Notes under the pieces: generated by a model
What the model was told of the DNA's origin: nothing
The model's input: only the letters and a program-made list of their open reading frames with translations
The model's database searches: none
Program-made: the position numbers and the translations under genes
Assembly: GCA_021825225.1 (NCBI GenBank)
Contig: JAKAIH010000026.1
Span: 1 to 11,819, forward strand
DNA length: 11,819 nucleotides
From: Pseudomonadota bacterium
GTDB taxonomy: Bacteria > Pseudomonadota > Gammaproteobacteria > Burkholderiales > SG8-39
Direction: 5' to 3'
Part shown: positions 1 to 6,743 of the stretch, piece by piece
How positions within the stretch are numbered: position 1 is the first letter of the stretch
Layout: each line of letters begins with the position of its first letter

Positions 1-137
<137 letters not shown>

Positions 138-153
138 CGGCGCCGCGCTTGCT

Positions 154-612
154 CTAGGCGATGTGCTTGCCGTCTTTGTCGCGCAGGCCGTCTAGATAGC
201 CTTCCTCGGGATCGTAAATCGTCAGCACCTTGCCGCGCGGCTCCCTGCTGAAGGATATATGCACCCATTTCGCGTATTCCAGGATGCATTGATCGAATTC
301 AATGCCGGAGTCGCGGATGGCTTTGATAATATCCGCGGGCGCGCCGAATTCGACGCAAGTGAAATCGGCGGCCAAGCCCTGGGTGTGTTGTGAGGACTTG
401 GCGCCGCCGACGCGCCGGTTGAGTTCCGGGCTGCGGTAGCCGCTGGAGATTTCGAGCGGAAATCCGGTCAGCTTGCGCACCCGTTCCAAGCCCTCGGCGA
501 GGAGTTGCAGGTTGCCGACGATGTCCGCGCCCGGCGTATTGTCGATGCGCTCGCGCTCCGCGGTTTCGGAGTGGGTCAGCTGCGCGAGCGAGAAGTTTGC
601 TGTCAGCCGCAT
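154..612 (-). CDS. M15-family peptidase (D-Ala-D-Ala carboxypeptidase-like)
   Basis: A 152-residue single-domain protein resembling the peptidase M15 group (VanY/endolysin-like zinc peptidases that cleave peptidoglycan stem peptides). The probable zinc ligands are H76 and D83, in SSQHTQGLAADF, and H118 in KWVHISF; the preceding ISSGYRSPELNRRVGG segment (residues 55-70) is also typical. There is no signal peptide or membrane segment: the protein starts MRLTANFSLAQLTHSETAER, as phage and phage-derived M15 proteins often do. The ATG at 610-612 is used; the gene is divergent from the nucleotidase gene, with 28 bases between starts. It lies antisense to its neighbours between argB and the nucleotidase, with no holin, spanin or structural phage genes nearby, so lysis or recycling roles are only inference. 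Family call is good; substrate is unknown. Confidence 0.82.
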   Translation of the reverse strand: MRLTANFSLAQLTHSETAERERIDNTPGADIVGNLQLLAEGLERVRKLTGFPLEISSGYRSPELNRRVGGAKSSQHTQGLAADFTCVEFGAPADIIKAIRDSGIEFDQCILEYAKWVHISFSREPRGKVLTIYDPEEGYLDGLRDKDGKHIA

Positions 613-622
613 GCGGCGATTT

Positions 623-628
623 TAGAAT
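623..628 (+). promoter_or_regulatory. Candidate -10 box of the nucleotidase gene
   Basis: TAGAAT matches the sigma-70 -10 consensus at five of six positions and lies 12 bases before the nucleotidase ATG. Such a short distance would give a leader of only a few bases, which conflicts with use of the GAGAGG ribosome site at 633-638, so this is a weak candidate. No good -35 element was seen. Confidence 0.2.
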
Positions 629-640
629 GGATGAGAGGCA

Positions 641-1288
641 ATGCCAACAAGGCTTACCTGGGTCTTCGACCTGGACAACACGCTGCACAACGCCTCGCCG
701 CACATTTTTCCGCACATCAACCGCAGCATGACCGCCTACCTGCAGCAGCATCTGCGGCTGAGCGAGGAGGACGCCGGCGCGCTGCGCGCGCAATACTGGC
801 GCAGCTATGGCGCGACGCTGCTGGGCATGATGCGCCATCATGGCACCGATCCCGAGCATTTCCTGCGCGAGACGCATGCGTTTGCCGATCTGTCCAACAT
901 GGTGGTGTATGAGCGTGGACTCGCCGCCATGCTGCGCCGCCTGCCCGGGCGCAAGCTGGTCCTGTCCAACGCGCCGAGTGTATATGCGCGGGCCGTGTTG
1001 CGGATAATCGGCGTGGAGGGCCGCTTCGATGCCCTGCACTGCATCGAGTCCACCGGCTACCGGCCGAAACCTTCGCTCGCCGCGTTTCACAGCCTGCTGC
1101 GCACCCACGGCCTGATCGCCTCGCGTTGCGTCATGGTCGAGGACAGCCGCGAGAACCTGCGTCCGGCCAAGCGTCTGGGCATGAAGACGGTATGGGTCAC
1201 GCGCGAGCCGCGCACCCCGGCCTACGTCGACGTCAAGACCGCTTCGGTGCTCGCCCTGCCGCGCCTGCTGGGGCGACTCGGACTCTAA
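641..1288 (+). CDS. HAD-family pyrimidine 5'-nucleotidase
   Basis: A 215-residue haloacid dehalogenase superfamily hydrolase, probably dephosphorylating pyrimidine nucleoside monophosphates in the cytoplasm (the SDT1-like Pyr-5-nucleotidase group). Motif I is VFDLDNTLHN, with nucleophile D10 and acid/base D12; motif II is LVLSNAP with S109 and N110; the motif III lysine is K143 in YRPKPS; motif IV is MVEDSREN with E167 and D168. Residues 16-100 form the helical cap expected between motifs I and II. GAGAGG at 633-638 precedes the ATG with a short spacer. It is followed after 68 bases by slmA on the same strand, and this pairing recurs in betaproteobacteria. HAD substrates are hard to predict, so the pyrimidine assignment rests on family resemblance and context. 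Confidence 0.88.
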   Translation: MPTRLTWVFDLDNTLHNASPHIFPHINRSMTAYLQQHLRLSEEDAGALRAQYWRSYGATLLGMMRHHGTDPEHFLRETHAFADLSNMVVYERGLAAMLRRLPGRKLVLSNAPSVYARAVLRIIGVEGRFDALHCIESTGYRPKPSLAAFHSLLRTHGLIASRCVMVEDSRENLRPAKRLGMKTVWVTREPRTPAYVDVKTASVLALPRLLGRLGL

Positions 1289-1316
1289 AAGGTTAGCGCT
1301 TACCAACCGCATAGGC

Positions 1317-1322
1317 TAGAAT
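1317..1322 (+). promoter_or_regulatory. Candidate -10 box of slmA
   Basis: TAGAAT lies 34 bases before the slmA ATG, in the 68-base gap after the nucleotidase gene. It matches five of six -10 consensus positions at a sensible distance. The upstream -35 candidate is weak (TTAGCG at 1293-1298, 18-base spacer), so slmA may be read both from here and from upstream. Confidence 0.3.
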
Positions 1323-1356
1323 CGGCGCTCGTCTGCAAATCCAGGGAGAGGGCAGC

Positions 1357-1932
1357 ATGGCGACGCGATCCGGAGAACGGAAAAACCAAATACTGCAGGT
1401 TCTGGCCGAAATGCTCGAGGCGCCCAAGAGCGAAAAAATCACCACGGCCGCGCTCGCCGCCAAGCTCGATGTATCCGAAGCCGCGCTCTATCGGCATTTC
1501 GCCAGCAAGGCGCAAATGTACGAGGGCCTGATCGGCTTCGTCGAGGAAACCGTGTTCGGGCTGATCAACAAAATCAGCACGGAGCAGGAAAACGGCTTGA
1601 AGCAGGCTCATGCCATCGCCGCCATGCTGCTGTCTTTCGCCGAAAAGAACCCCGGCATGACGCGCGTGCTCATAGGCGATGCGTTGGTGAACGAGGACGC
1701 TCGCCTGCAGATGCGCATCAACCAGCTGCATGACAGGCTGGAGGCGACGCTCAAGCAGGCGCTGCGGCTGGCGGCGACCCAGGGAGAGATCGACAAGGAC
1801 GCCGATACGGCGGCGCAGGCCAACCTGATGCTCGCCTACATCATCGGCCGCTGGCACCAGTATGCCAAGAGCGGATTCAAGCGCCTGCCGACGCAATTTT
1901 GGCAGGAGCAGGGGCCGATGTTGCTAGGTTGA
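1357..1932 (+). CDS. slmA: Nucleoid occlusion factor SlmA (TetR-family)
   Basis: A 191-residue TetR-fold protein. In Escherichia coli SlmA binds specific chromosomal sites and blocks FtsZ ring assembly over the nucleoid. Residues 8-23 form the first helix and 29-48 the helix-turn-helix (ITTAALAAKLDVSEAALYRHF), which is the SlmA form of this motif; GFKRLPTQFW near the C-terminus also fits this family. Length is close to the E. coli protein (about 198). The start is clear: GGGAGAGGG at 1344-1352 lies just before the ATG. The gene converges on the MoeB/ThiF-type gene and overlaps its end by 9 bases, leaving no room for a classical intergenic terminator. Identification is strong. Confidence 0.95.
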   Translation: MATRSGERKNQILQVLAEMLEAPKSEKITTAALAAKLDVSEAALYRHFASKAQMYEGLIGFVEETVFGLINKISTEQENGLKQAHAIAAMLLSFAEKNPGMTRVLIGDALVNEDARLQMRINQLHDRLEATLKQALRLAATQGEIDKDADTAAQANLMLAYIIGRWHQYAKSGFKRLPTQFWQEQGPMLLG

Positions 1933-2676
1933 CGCGGCGCAGACCTTGCAGTCCGGATCTTTGGACAGCCTGACCGAACGCCACTCCATGGCGAGGCAGT
2001 CGAGCAGCAACAAGCGGCCGTTGAGCGATTCGCCGGCGCCGCTGAGCAGCTTCAGGGCTTCCGCAGCCTGGACCGTGCCGATGATGCCGGTCAGCGGCGC
2101 GAATACCCCCATCACCGCGCAGCGGGTCTCCTCGGCCTCGGTGTCTTCGGGAAACAGGCAGTTGTAGCAAGGGGCTCCGCGCTGGCGCAGGTCGAATACG
2201 CTTACCTGCCCGTCAAAGCGCACGGCAGCGCCGGAAACCAACGGTTTGCGCCGCGCGACGCAGGCGCGGTTGACCGCATGGCGAGTGGCGAAATTGTCGC
2301 AGCAATCGAGCACGACATCTGCGCTTGCCACCAACTGCGCCAGGCGTTCGCTTTCGAGGCGTTCTGGAATCGCGACGACGTCGATCTCCGGGTTGAGTTG
2401 CGTCAGCGTGTCCTTGCCCGAATACGCTTTCGCCCGGCCGACCGCCGCCGTGGTATGCAGAATCTGGCGCTGCAGGTTGGTCAGATCGACCGAATCGCCG
2501 TCGGCCAGGCTAATGCGGCCGACGCCGGCGGAGGCAAGATACATCGCGGCGGGCGAGCCCAGACCGCCGGCGCCGATTACCAGCGCATGCGCCGCCAGCA
2601 GTTTTTCCTGGCCCTCGATGCCGATCTCCGGCAACAGAATATGCCTGCTGTAGCGCAGCAGCTGCTGGTCATTCAT
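1924..2676 (-). CDS. moeB: Sulfur-carrier adenylyltransferase, HesA/MoeB/ThiF family
   Basis: A 250-residue E1-like enzyme that adenylates the C-terminal glycine of a small sulfur carrier (MoaD for molybdopterin, ThiS for thiamine) in the cytoplasm. Counted from the ATG at 2674-2676, the nucleotide loop GAGGLG is residues 35-40, the NLQRQ arginine is R70, and CCDN holds D127. A zinc site of two CxxC pairs is visible at C170/C173 (CYNC) and C243/C246 (CKVC). C186, in ETRCAVMGV, lies where MoeB/ThiF proteins often carry a reactive cysteine. The N-terminus MNDQQLLRYSRHILLPEIG matches the family, which is why I prefer this ATG over an in-frame TTG at 2688; neither has a good ribosome site. No carrier gene is in the window, so MoeB versus ThiF cannot be settled. 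It is the last gene of the gpmA-envC-ctpA run. Confidence 0.9.
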   Translation of the reverse strand: MNDQQLLRYSRHILLPEIGIEGQEKLLAAHALVIGAGGLGSPAAMYLASAGVGRISLADGDSVDLTNLQRQILHTTAAVGRAKAYSGKDTLTQLNPEIDVVAIPERLESERLAQLVASADVVLDCCDNFATRHAVNRACVARRKPLVSGAAVRFDGQVSVFDLRQRGAPCYNCLFPEDTEAEETRCAVMGVFAPLTGIIGTVQAAEALKLLSGAGESLNGRLLLLDCLAMEWRSVRLSKDPDCKVCAAST

Positions 2677-2753
2677 GCGGACGGGCAACGCAAGCTGCCA
2701 GGCGCGCGCCGCGGGATACGCTCGCGCGGCTCATGCGCTGAATCTCACAAGCC

Positions 2754-4133
2754 CTAGTTACTGCGGATGATCTGCAGGCCTTTGAGCATGTTGACGGCCT
2801 GAACCAGCTGATAGTCCTTGGCCGAGCCGAACTCGATGGGCTTGGTCGGCTCTTCGGCACCTTCGGCCTTGGGCTTGTCACCGGCTTGCGTTGACGGTTT
2901 GACCGCGCCCGCTGAAGGATCCTTGTCATTGGCCAAGTGCTTGTCGAGGTCCGCTTCGCGCAGGAACGCGTGTGCATCGATGCCGGGTTCTTCGACCACG
3001 ATGTCCGGCGTGATTCCCTTGAGCTGGATCGAACGGCCGCTGGGGGTGTAATAGCGCGCGGTTGTCAGCTTGATCGCAGTGTGGTTGCCCAAGGGCATGA
3101 TGGTCTGCACCGAACCTTTGCCGAAGGTCTGGGTGCCCATGATCAAGGCGCGTTTATGGTCCTGCAGCGCGCCCGCGACGATTTCAGAGGCTGAGGCGGA
3201 GCCCCCGTTCACCAGCACCACCATGGGCACGGACTTGACGGCCGGCGGCAGGTTCTTCAGATAATCATCGCCACCGCCGCGCAGATAATCCTCGGTACTG
3301 GCAAGGTACTTGCGCTTGGCGTCCTCGGTGCGGCCGTCGGTCGTGACCACGACGGACTTGGGCGGCAGGAACGCGGCAGAGACGCCGACCGCGCCGTTGA
3401 GCAAGCCGCCCGGGTCATTGCGCAAATCCAGCACCAGACCTTTGAGCGGGCCGTTTTTGTAAAGAGTGTTGATGTGCCGCACCAGGCTTTCCGCGGAATG
3501 CTCCTGGAATTGCACCACGCGCAGGTAACCGAACCCCGGTTCGAACATCTTCGACTTGACGCTTTGCACCTTGATCACGTCGCGCATCACGGTGAACTCC
3601 AGCGGCTTGGTCTCGCCCTTGCGCAGCACCGTGAGCTTGATCGTGGTTTTGGGCTTGCCGCGCATGCGTTTGACCGCATCGTTCAGGCTCATCCCTTTGA
3701 CCGGCGTCTCGTCCAGCTTGATGATCAGGTCGCCCGACTTGATGCCGGCGCGGAAAGCCGGGGTGTCCTCGATCGGAGAAACCACTTTGACGAAGCCGTC
3801 CTCCATGCCGACCTCTATGCCCAGGCCGCCGAACTCGCCTTGCGTGCCGACCTGCAATTCGCGGTAGGCGTCGCGGTCGAGGTAGGCAGAGTGCGGATCG
3901 AGGTCGGTGAGCATGCCGTTGATGGCGCCGGAGATGAGCTTCTTGTCCGGGACCGGCTCGACATAATTGCTCTTGATCGCGCCGAACACCTCGGCGAACG
4001 AGCGCAGTTCTTCCACCGGCAGAGGCGAGCGTGCCCCTGCTTTCTGCGCCACAGCGGAGAAATTGAGCGACAGCAGCACACCCGCCAGCGCTCCCAGCAG
4101 AACCAGCCCCACCTTCTGTAATTTGCTTTTCAT
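2754..4133 (-). CDS. ctpA: Carboxyl-terminal processing protease, S41 family
   Basis: A 459-residue exported serine protease of the CtpA/Tsp type, which degrades or trims periplasmic proteins from their C-termini. Counted from the ATG at 4131-4133: residues 1-30 form a signal sequence or anchor (MKSKLQK then a run of L, V, A and G); residues about 92-182 are the PDZ domain with the GGLGIEV start; the catalytic dyad is S314, in GGSASASEIVAGAL, and K339, in TFGKGSVQT. The region from about residue 398 to 432 is low-complexity (K, P, A, E, D), followed by a short conserved-looking tail. The reading frame could extend to GTG codons at 4142 and 4145, but AAGGGTGG upstream suits the ATG. envC ends 16 bases upstream. 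Neighbouring envC suggests a role near cell-wall hydrolase control, as known for CtpA proteins that remove peptidoglycan hydrolases; that link is inference. Confidence 0.94.
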   Translation of the reverse strand: MKSKLQKVGLVLLGALAGVLLSLNFSAVAQKAGARSPLPVEELRSFAEVFGAIKSNYVEPVPDKKLISGAINGMLTDLDPHSAYLDRDAYRELQVGTQGEFGGLGIEVGMEDGFVKVVSPIEDTPAFRAGIKSGDLIIKLDETPVKGMSLNDAVKRMRGKPKTTIKLTVLRKGETKPLEFTVMRDVIKVQSVKSKMFEPGFGYLRVVQFQEHSAESLVRHINTLYKNGPLKGLVLDLRNDPGGLLNGAVGVSAAFLPPKSVVVTTDGRTEDAKRKYLASTEDYLRGGGDDYLKNLPPAVKSVPMVVLVNGGSASASEIVAGALQDHKRALIMGTQTFGKGSVQTIMPLGNHTAIKLTTARYYTPSGRSIQLKGITPDIVVEEPGIDAHAFLREADLDKHLANDKDPSAGAVKPSTQAGDKPKAEGAEEPTKPIEFGSAKDYQLVQAVNMLKGLQIIRSN

Positions 4134-4149
4134 GACTGCCACCACCCTT

Positions 4150-5334
4150 TTACTTCAAAGACACCCAGCGCAACGGATCGAAGGCTTTGCCTTGATACCG
4201 GATCTCGAAGTATAAACCCGAATCCGCGTTGCCGCCGCTATTGCCGACCGTCGCTATCACGTCGCCGGCCGCGACCGCGTCGCCCACCTGCTTGAGCAGC
4301 GCCTCGTTGTTGCCATAGATGGTGAGGTAGCTCTGTCCGTGGTCGATAATCATCAGGTTGCCGAAGCCGCGCATCCACTCGGCGAACACTACCCGGCCGG
4401 CCGCGACCGCCCGCACCTCCTGGCCGCTGGCGCCGCGGATGAACAAACCTTTCCACTTGAGCCCGCTGCCACTACGTGGACTGCCGAAGCGGTTGATTAG
4501 TTCCCCGCGGGTCGGCAGTCTGAGCCTGCCTTTGAGCGAGGCGAAGCTTGCGCCGCCGTGCCCCGATTCGGGAAGTTTTTCGTTGCGCCACCAGCCCTTA
4601 CCCGAGGGAATGACTTTGCCCAGTTCCTCGACCAGGCGCGACAGGCGCGACTCGTCGCGTTGCAGGGATTTGATCTCGCGGCGCTGGGAGCGGATTTTGG
4701 TCGCCAGCTTGGCCAGCACCCGCCGCCGCTCCGCCTGCTGCGCCAGCAACTCCTTGCGCCCCTCGCGCTGGCGCGCCTCCAGTTCTGCCAGCTCGGCGCT
4801 CTTGCTGCGCGCCTCGCTCGCAAGTTGCGCCAAGCTGGCGAGGTTGGCGCGCAGTGCGCGGATGAAATCGGCCTGGGCGCGCGAGATGTAGCCGAAATAG
4901 TAGAGTTCGCGCGCGGTCTCGTTGGGGTCGCGCCCCGACAGCAGCAGCATCAGGTAGTCCTGCCGGCCCGAGGCATGACGCATGGCGAGCAGTTGCCCGA
5001 GTTCGCGCTGCTGCGCGGCGATCGCCGCTTCCAGCCTGCGCGACTGCTCTCCCACGCGTGCGAGGTCGGCGCGCGCCGAGCGCTGCTGCACGCCCAGGTT
5101 GCGCAGCGTGCGGTTAGCCTCCGAAACGCCGCGCTCCGACTCGCGCAGCGCGTCGCTCGCCTCCGACCGGTTTTCCTCGGCGCCGCTCAGATTCTTTTTC
5201 AGCGCTTCGATGCGGCCGCGCAGCGCCTCCAGATCGGCCTTGTCGGCCGCGTATGCCGGATGCGCGCCGAGCGGCGCCAGAGCGAGCAAAACTGCCCAGC
5301 CGCAGAACACGCGCCGCGCACGCAGGGAACGCAA
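4150..5334 (-). CDS. envC: Murein hydrolase activator EnvC-like, degenerate LytM/M23 domain
   Basis: A 394-residue periplasmic protein. EnvC activates division amidases (AmiA/AmiB in E. coli) under FtsEX control. Residues 1-29 look like a signal peptide (RSLRARR, then CGWAVLLALAPLG, ending AYA before ADK). Residues 30-240 are charged, heptad-like coiled coil, and about 275-394 are the LytM (M23) domain. The domain lacks its zinc ligands: the usual HxGxD region reads KWKGLFI (294-299) and the usual HLHFE reads GLYFEIR (373-379). This is as expected for a non-catalytic activator. The start is TTG at 5332-5334, chosen because AGGAG lies 4 bases upstream (5339-5343) and it yields a proper signal peptide. 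An alternative TTG at 5374-5376 overlaps the gpmA stop. The longer open frame to 5928 runs across gpmA in another frame and is not coding. Confidence 0.88.
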   Translation of the reverse strand: MRSLRARRVFCGWAVLLALAPLGAHPAYAADKADLEALRGRIEALKKNLSGAEENRSEASDALRESERGVSEANRTLRNLGVQQRSARADLARVGEQSRRLEAAIAAQQRELGQLLAMRHASGRQDYLMLLLSGRDPNETARELYYFGYISRAQADFIRALRANLASLAQLASEARSKSAELAELEARQREGRKELLAQQAERRRVLAKLATKIRSQRREIKSLQRDESRLSRLVEELGKVIPSGKGWWRNEKLPESGHGGASFASLKGRLRLPTRGELINRFGSPRSGSGLKWKGLFIRGASGQEVRAVAAGRVVFAEWMRGFGNLMIIDHGQSYLTIYGNNEALLKQVGDAVAAGDVIATVGNSGGNADSGLYFEIRYQGKAFDPLRWVSLK

Positions 5335-5372
5335 GCCGCTCCTGCATGCACGGCGCGTCCCCTGCGCCGGAT

Positions 5373-6122
5373 TCAAGCCTTCGCCTTGCCCTGGTTGGCA
5401 ACCGCCTGCATGGCTTTTTCGACTTCGGCCGCATCGCCGAGGTAATAGTGGCGGACGGGCTTGAGGGCGTCGTCCAGTTCGTACACCAGCGGCACTCCGG
5501 TGGGAATATTGAGGCCGACGATGTCCGCATCGCTCACTTTGTCCAGGTATTTCACCAGCGCGCGGATCGAGTTGCCGTGCGCGGCAATGAGCACGCGCTT
5601 GCCTGCCCGTATGTCCGGGGCGATCGCCTGATTCCAGTATGGCAGCACGCGCGCCACCGTGTCCTTGAGGCATTCGGTGAGCGGCACCTGGCTGGGCGCA
5701 AGGCCGTGGTAGCGCGGATCGGCGCCGGGGTAGCGCGGATCGTCCGCGCTGAGCGCGGGCGGGGGAACGTCGTAGCTGCGGCGCCAGGTGAGCACCTGTT
5801 CGTCGCCAAATTGGGCCGCTGTTTCGGCCTTGTTCAGGCCCTGCAGCGCACCGTAATGGCGCTCGTTGAGGCGCCAGGAGTGCAGCACCGGTATCCACAT
5901 CAGGTCGAGTTGCTCCAGGGCGAGCCACAGGGTCTTGATCGCGCGCCGAAGTACCGAGGTATGAGCGAGATCAAACACGAAACCCGCCTCCCGCATCAGC
6001 TGGCCTGCTTTTGCCGCCTCTTCCACGCCCTTCGCGCTCAGCTCGACGTCGGTCCAGCCGGTGAAGCGGTTTTCCCTGTTCCAGACGGATTCGCCGTGCC
6101 TGAGCAGAATCATCTTTTTCAT
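5373..6122 (-). CDS. gpmA: 2,3-bisphosphoglycerate-dependent phosphoglycerate mutase
   Basis: A 249-residue cofactor-dependent phosphoglycerate mutase interconverting 3- and 2-phosphoglycerate in glycolysis and gluconeogenesis. The phosphohistidine motif is [10 protein letters not shown] (H9); the second active-site histidine is H182 in [12 protein letters not shown]; the acid E87 lies in [28 protein letters not shown] and the DPRYxG-type insertion are also family signatures, and length is standard. Two in-frame ATGs exist, at 6128 and 6122. AAAAAAGG on the minus strand ends directly against the first but lies 6 bases from the second, so 6122 is chosen ([11 protein letters not shown]). The gene heads the gpmA-envC-ctpA-moeB run. 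A 14-base palindrome lies 12 bases upstream of the ATG, so its expression may be repressor-controlled. Confidence 0.96.
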   Translation of the reverse strand: MKKMILLRHGESVWNRENRFTGWTDVELSAKGVEEAAKAGQLMREAGFVFDLAHTSVLRRAIKTLWLALEQLDLMWIPVLHSWRLNERHYGALQGLNKAETAAQFGDEQVLTWRRSYDVPPPALSADDPRYPGADPRYHGLAPSQVPLTECLKDTVARVLPYWNQAIAPDIRAGKRVLIAAHGNSIRALVKYLDKVSDADIVGLNIPTGVPLVYELDDALKPVRHYYLGDAAEVEKAMQAVANQGKAKA

Positions 6123-6134
6123 GACCATCCTTTT

Positions 6135-6148
6135 TTACCGTACGGTAA
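6135..6148. promoter_or_regulatory. Perfect 14-base palindrome, likely operator
   Basis: TTACCGTACGGTAA is a perfect inverted repeat in the divergent region between gpmA and the rhodanese gene, ending 12 bases upstream of the gpmA ATG. Its size, absence of spacer and position, just downstream of an AT-rich -10 candidate for gpmA, fit the site of a dimeric helix-turn-helix repressor of TetR type. The regulator is not identified. SlmA is a TetR-fold protein in this window, but its known E. coli sites are different and it is not a classical repressor. Confidence 0.5.
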
Positions 6149-6154
6149 GCCTGC

Positions 6155-6172
6155 GAATATTTTATAATATTC
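6155..6172. promoter_or_regulatory. AT-rich inverted repeat with -10 boxes for both directions
   Basis: GAATATT (6155-6161) and AATATTC (6166-6172) form a 7-base perfect inverted repeat around a 4-base spacer, in a region otherwise rich in G and C. The plus strand carries a perfect TATAAT at 6163-6168, which could drive the rhodanese-grxC-secB run with a leader of about 155 bases. The minus strand carries TATAAA (6166-6161) and TATTAT, about 40 bases before gpmA, with TTCACG as a possible -35. The plus-strand -35 is weak. I read it as a bidirectional promoter core. Confidence 0.45.
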
Positions 6173-6327
6173 CGATTGCGGAAACCGTGAACGGGCTGGA
6201 TTCGCGCGAGATATTTTCGATCCGGCCGATGAACGGGCAGCGTTCGGTGCGCTGCGCGCACAACGACGCCGGTCGACAGGATCTGGCGAAATCTCCGGCG
6301 CAATTCGGCCAAACATTAGGAGCAGGC
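6173..6327. other. Long leader region upstream of the rhodanese gene
   Basis: This stretch lies between the AT-rich promoter core and the rhodanese start. The rhodanese frame stays open across it, with an ATG at 6229-6231, but there is no ribosome site there and the deduced extension (MNGQRSVRCAHNDAG onward) resembles nothing I know and would bury the membrane segment. An 8-base direct repeat, GAACGGGC, occurs near its two halves and is probably chance. AGGAG at 6318-6322 is the ribosome site of the rhodanese gene. I see no riboswitch or terminator. Confidence 0.4.
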
Positions 6328-6735
6328 GTGAAATTCGTAATGGACAATATTTTCCTGGTCGCGGTGGCGCTCGTCAGCGGGGCGATGCTGGTGTGGCCGC
6401 TGCTGCGGCGCGGAGCAGGCGGCCCCTCGGTCAATACGCTGGAGGCGACGCAGTTGATCAACCGCCAGGATGCGCTGCTGCTGGACGTGCGCGAACAGGC
6501 GGAATTTGCACAGTCGCGTATTCTCAACGCGCGCGGGCTGCCGCTGTCGCAGCTCGAAGCGCGGCTGGGCGATATCGAGAAGTTCAAGGACAAGCCGGTG
6601 ATCGTGTATTGCGCCACCGGCAGCCGTTCCGCCACCGCCGCGGCGACGTTGAGAAAAAACGGTTTCTCCAACGTGCTTAACCTGAGCGGCGGTTTTGTAG
6701 CCTGGCAACAGGCCGGTCTGCCGGTGCAGAAATAG
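6328..6735 (+). CDS. Membrane-anchored single-domain rhodanese
   Basis: A 135-residue rhodanese-like protein, a possible sulfur transferase. Residues 6-26 form one transmembrane segment (IFLVAVALVSGAMLVWPLL) followed by RRG, so the catalytic domain is probably on the cytoplasmic side. The rhodanese domain spans about 35-133: LLLDVREQAEF with D53, then the active-site loop VIVYCATGSRSA with C95, and a final LSGGFVAWQQAGLPV. The GTG at 6328-6330 is chosen because AGGAG lies 5 bases upstream; an in-frame ATG at 6340 is the alternative. grxC follows after 8 bases, so sulfur transfer and glutathione-linked thiol reduction are probably co-expressed. The physiological sulfur donor and acceptor are not known. 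Confidence 0.9.
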   Translation: MKFVMDNIFLVAVALVSGAMLVWPLLRRGAGGPSVNTLEATQLINRQDALLLDVREQAEFAQSRILNARGLPLSQLEARLGDIEKFKDKPVIVYCATGSRSATAAATLRKNGFSNVLNLSGGFVAWQQAGLPVQK

Positions 6736-6743
6736 GCGCATTC

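Noticed and set aside
299..1312. Long minus-strand open frame of 337 codons across the peptidase and nucleotidase genes
   Set aside because: It overlaps two genes with clear catalytic motifs, its translation is rich in R, A, H and Q with no recognisable domain, and it fits the antisense frames common in GC-rich coding DNA.
5708..5745. Direct repeat GTAGCGCGGATCG within gpmA
   Set aside because: It encodes the two DPRY-like segments present in this loop of phosphoglycerate mutases generally, so it reflects protein sequence rather than a DNA element.
5335..5928. Upstream extension of the envC frame across gpmA
   Set aside because: This part is a proline-, arginine- and alanine-rich shadow of gpmA in another frame; the signal peptide and ribosome site place the EnvC start at 5334.
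6061..6327. N-terminal extension of the rhodanese gene, including ATG 6229
   Set aside because: There is no ribosome site at 6229 and no recognisable protein sequence, while AGGAG at 6318-6322 clearly serves GTG 6328.
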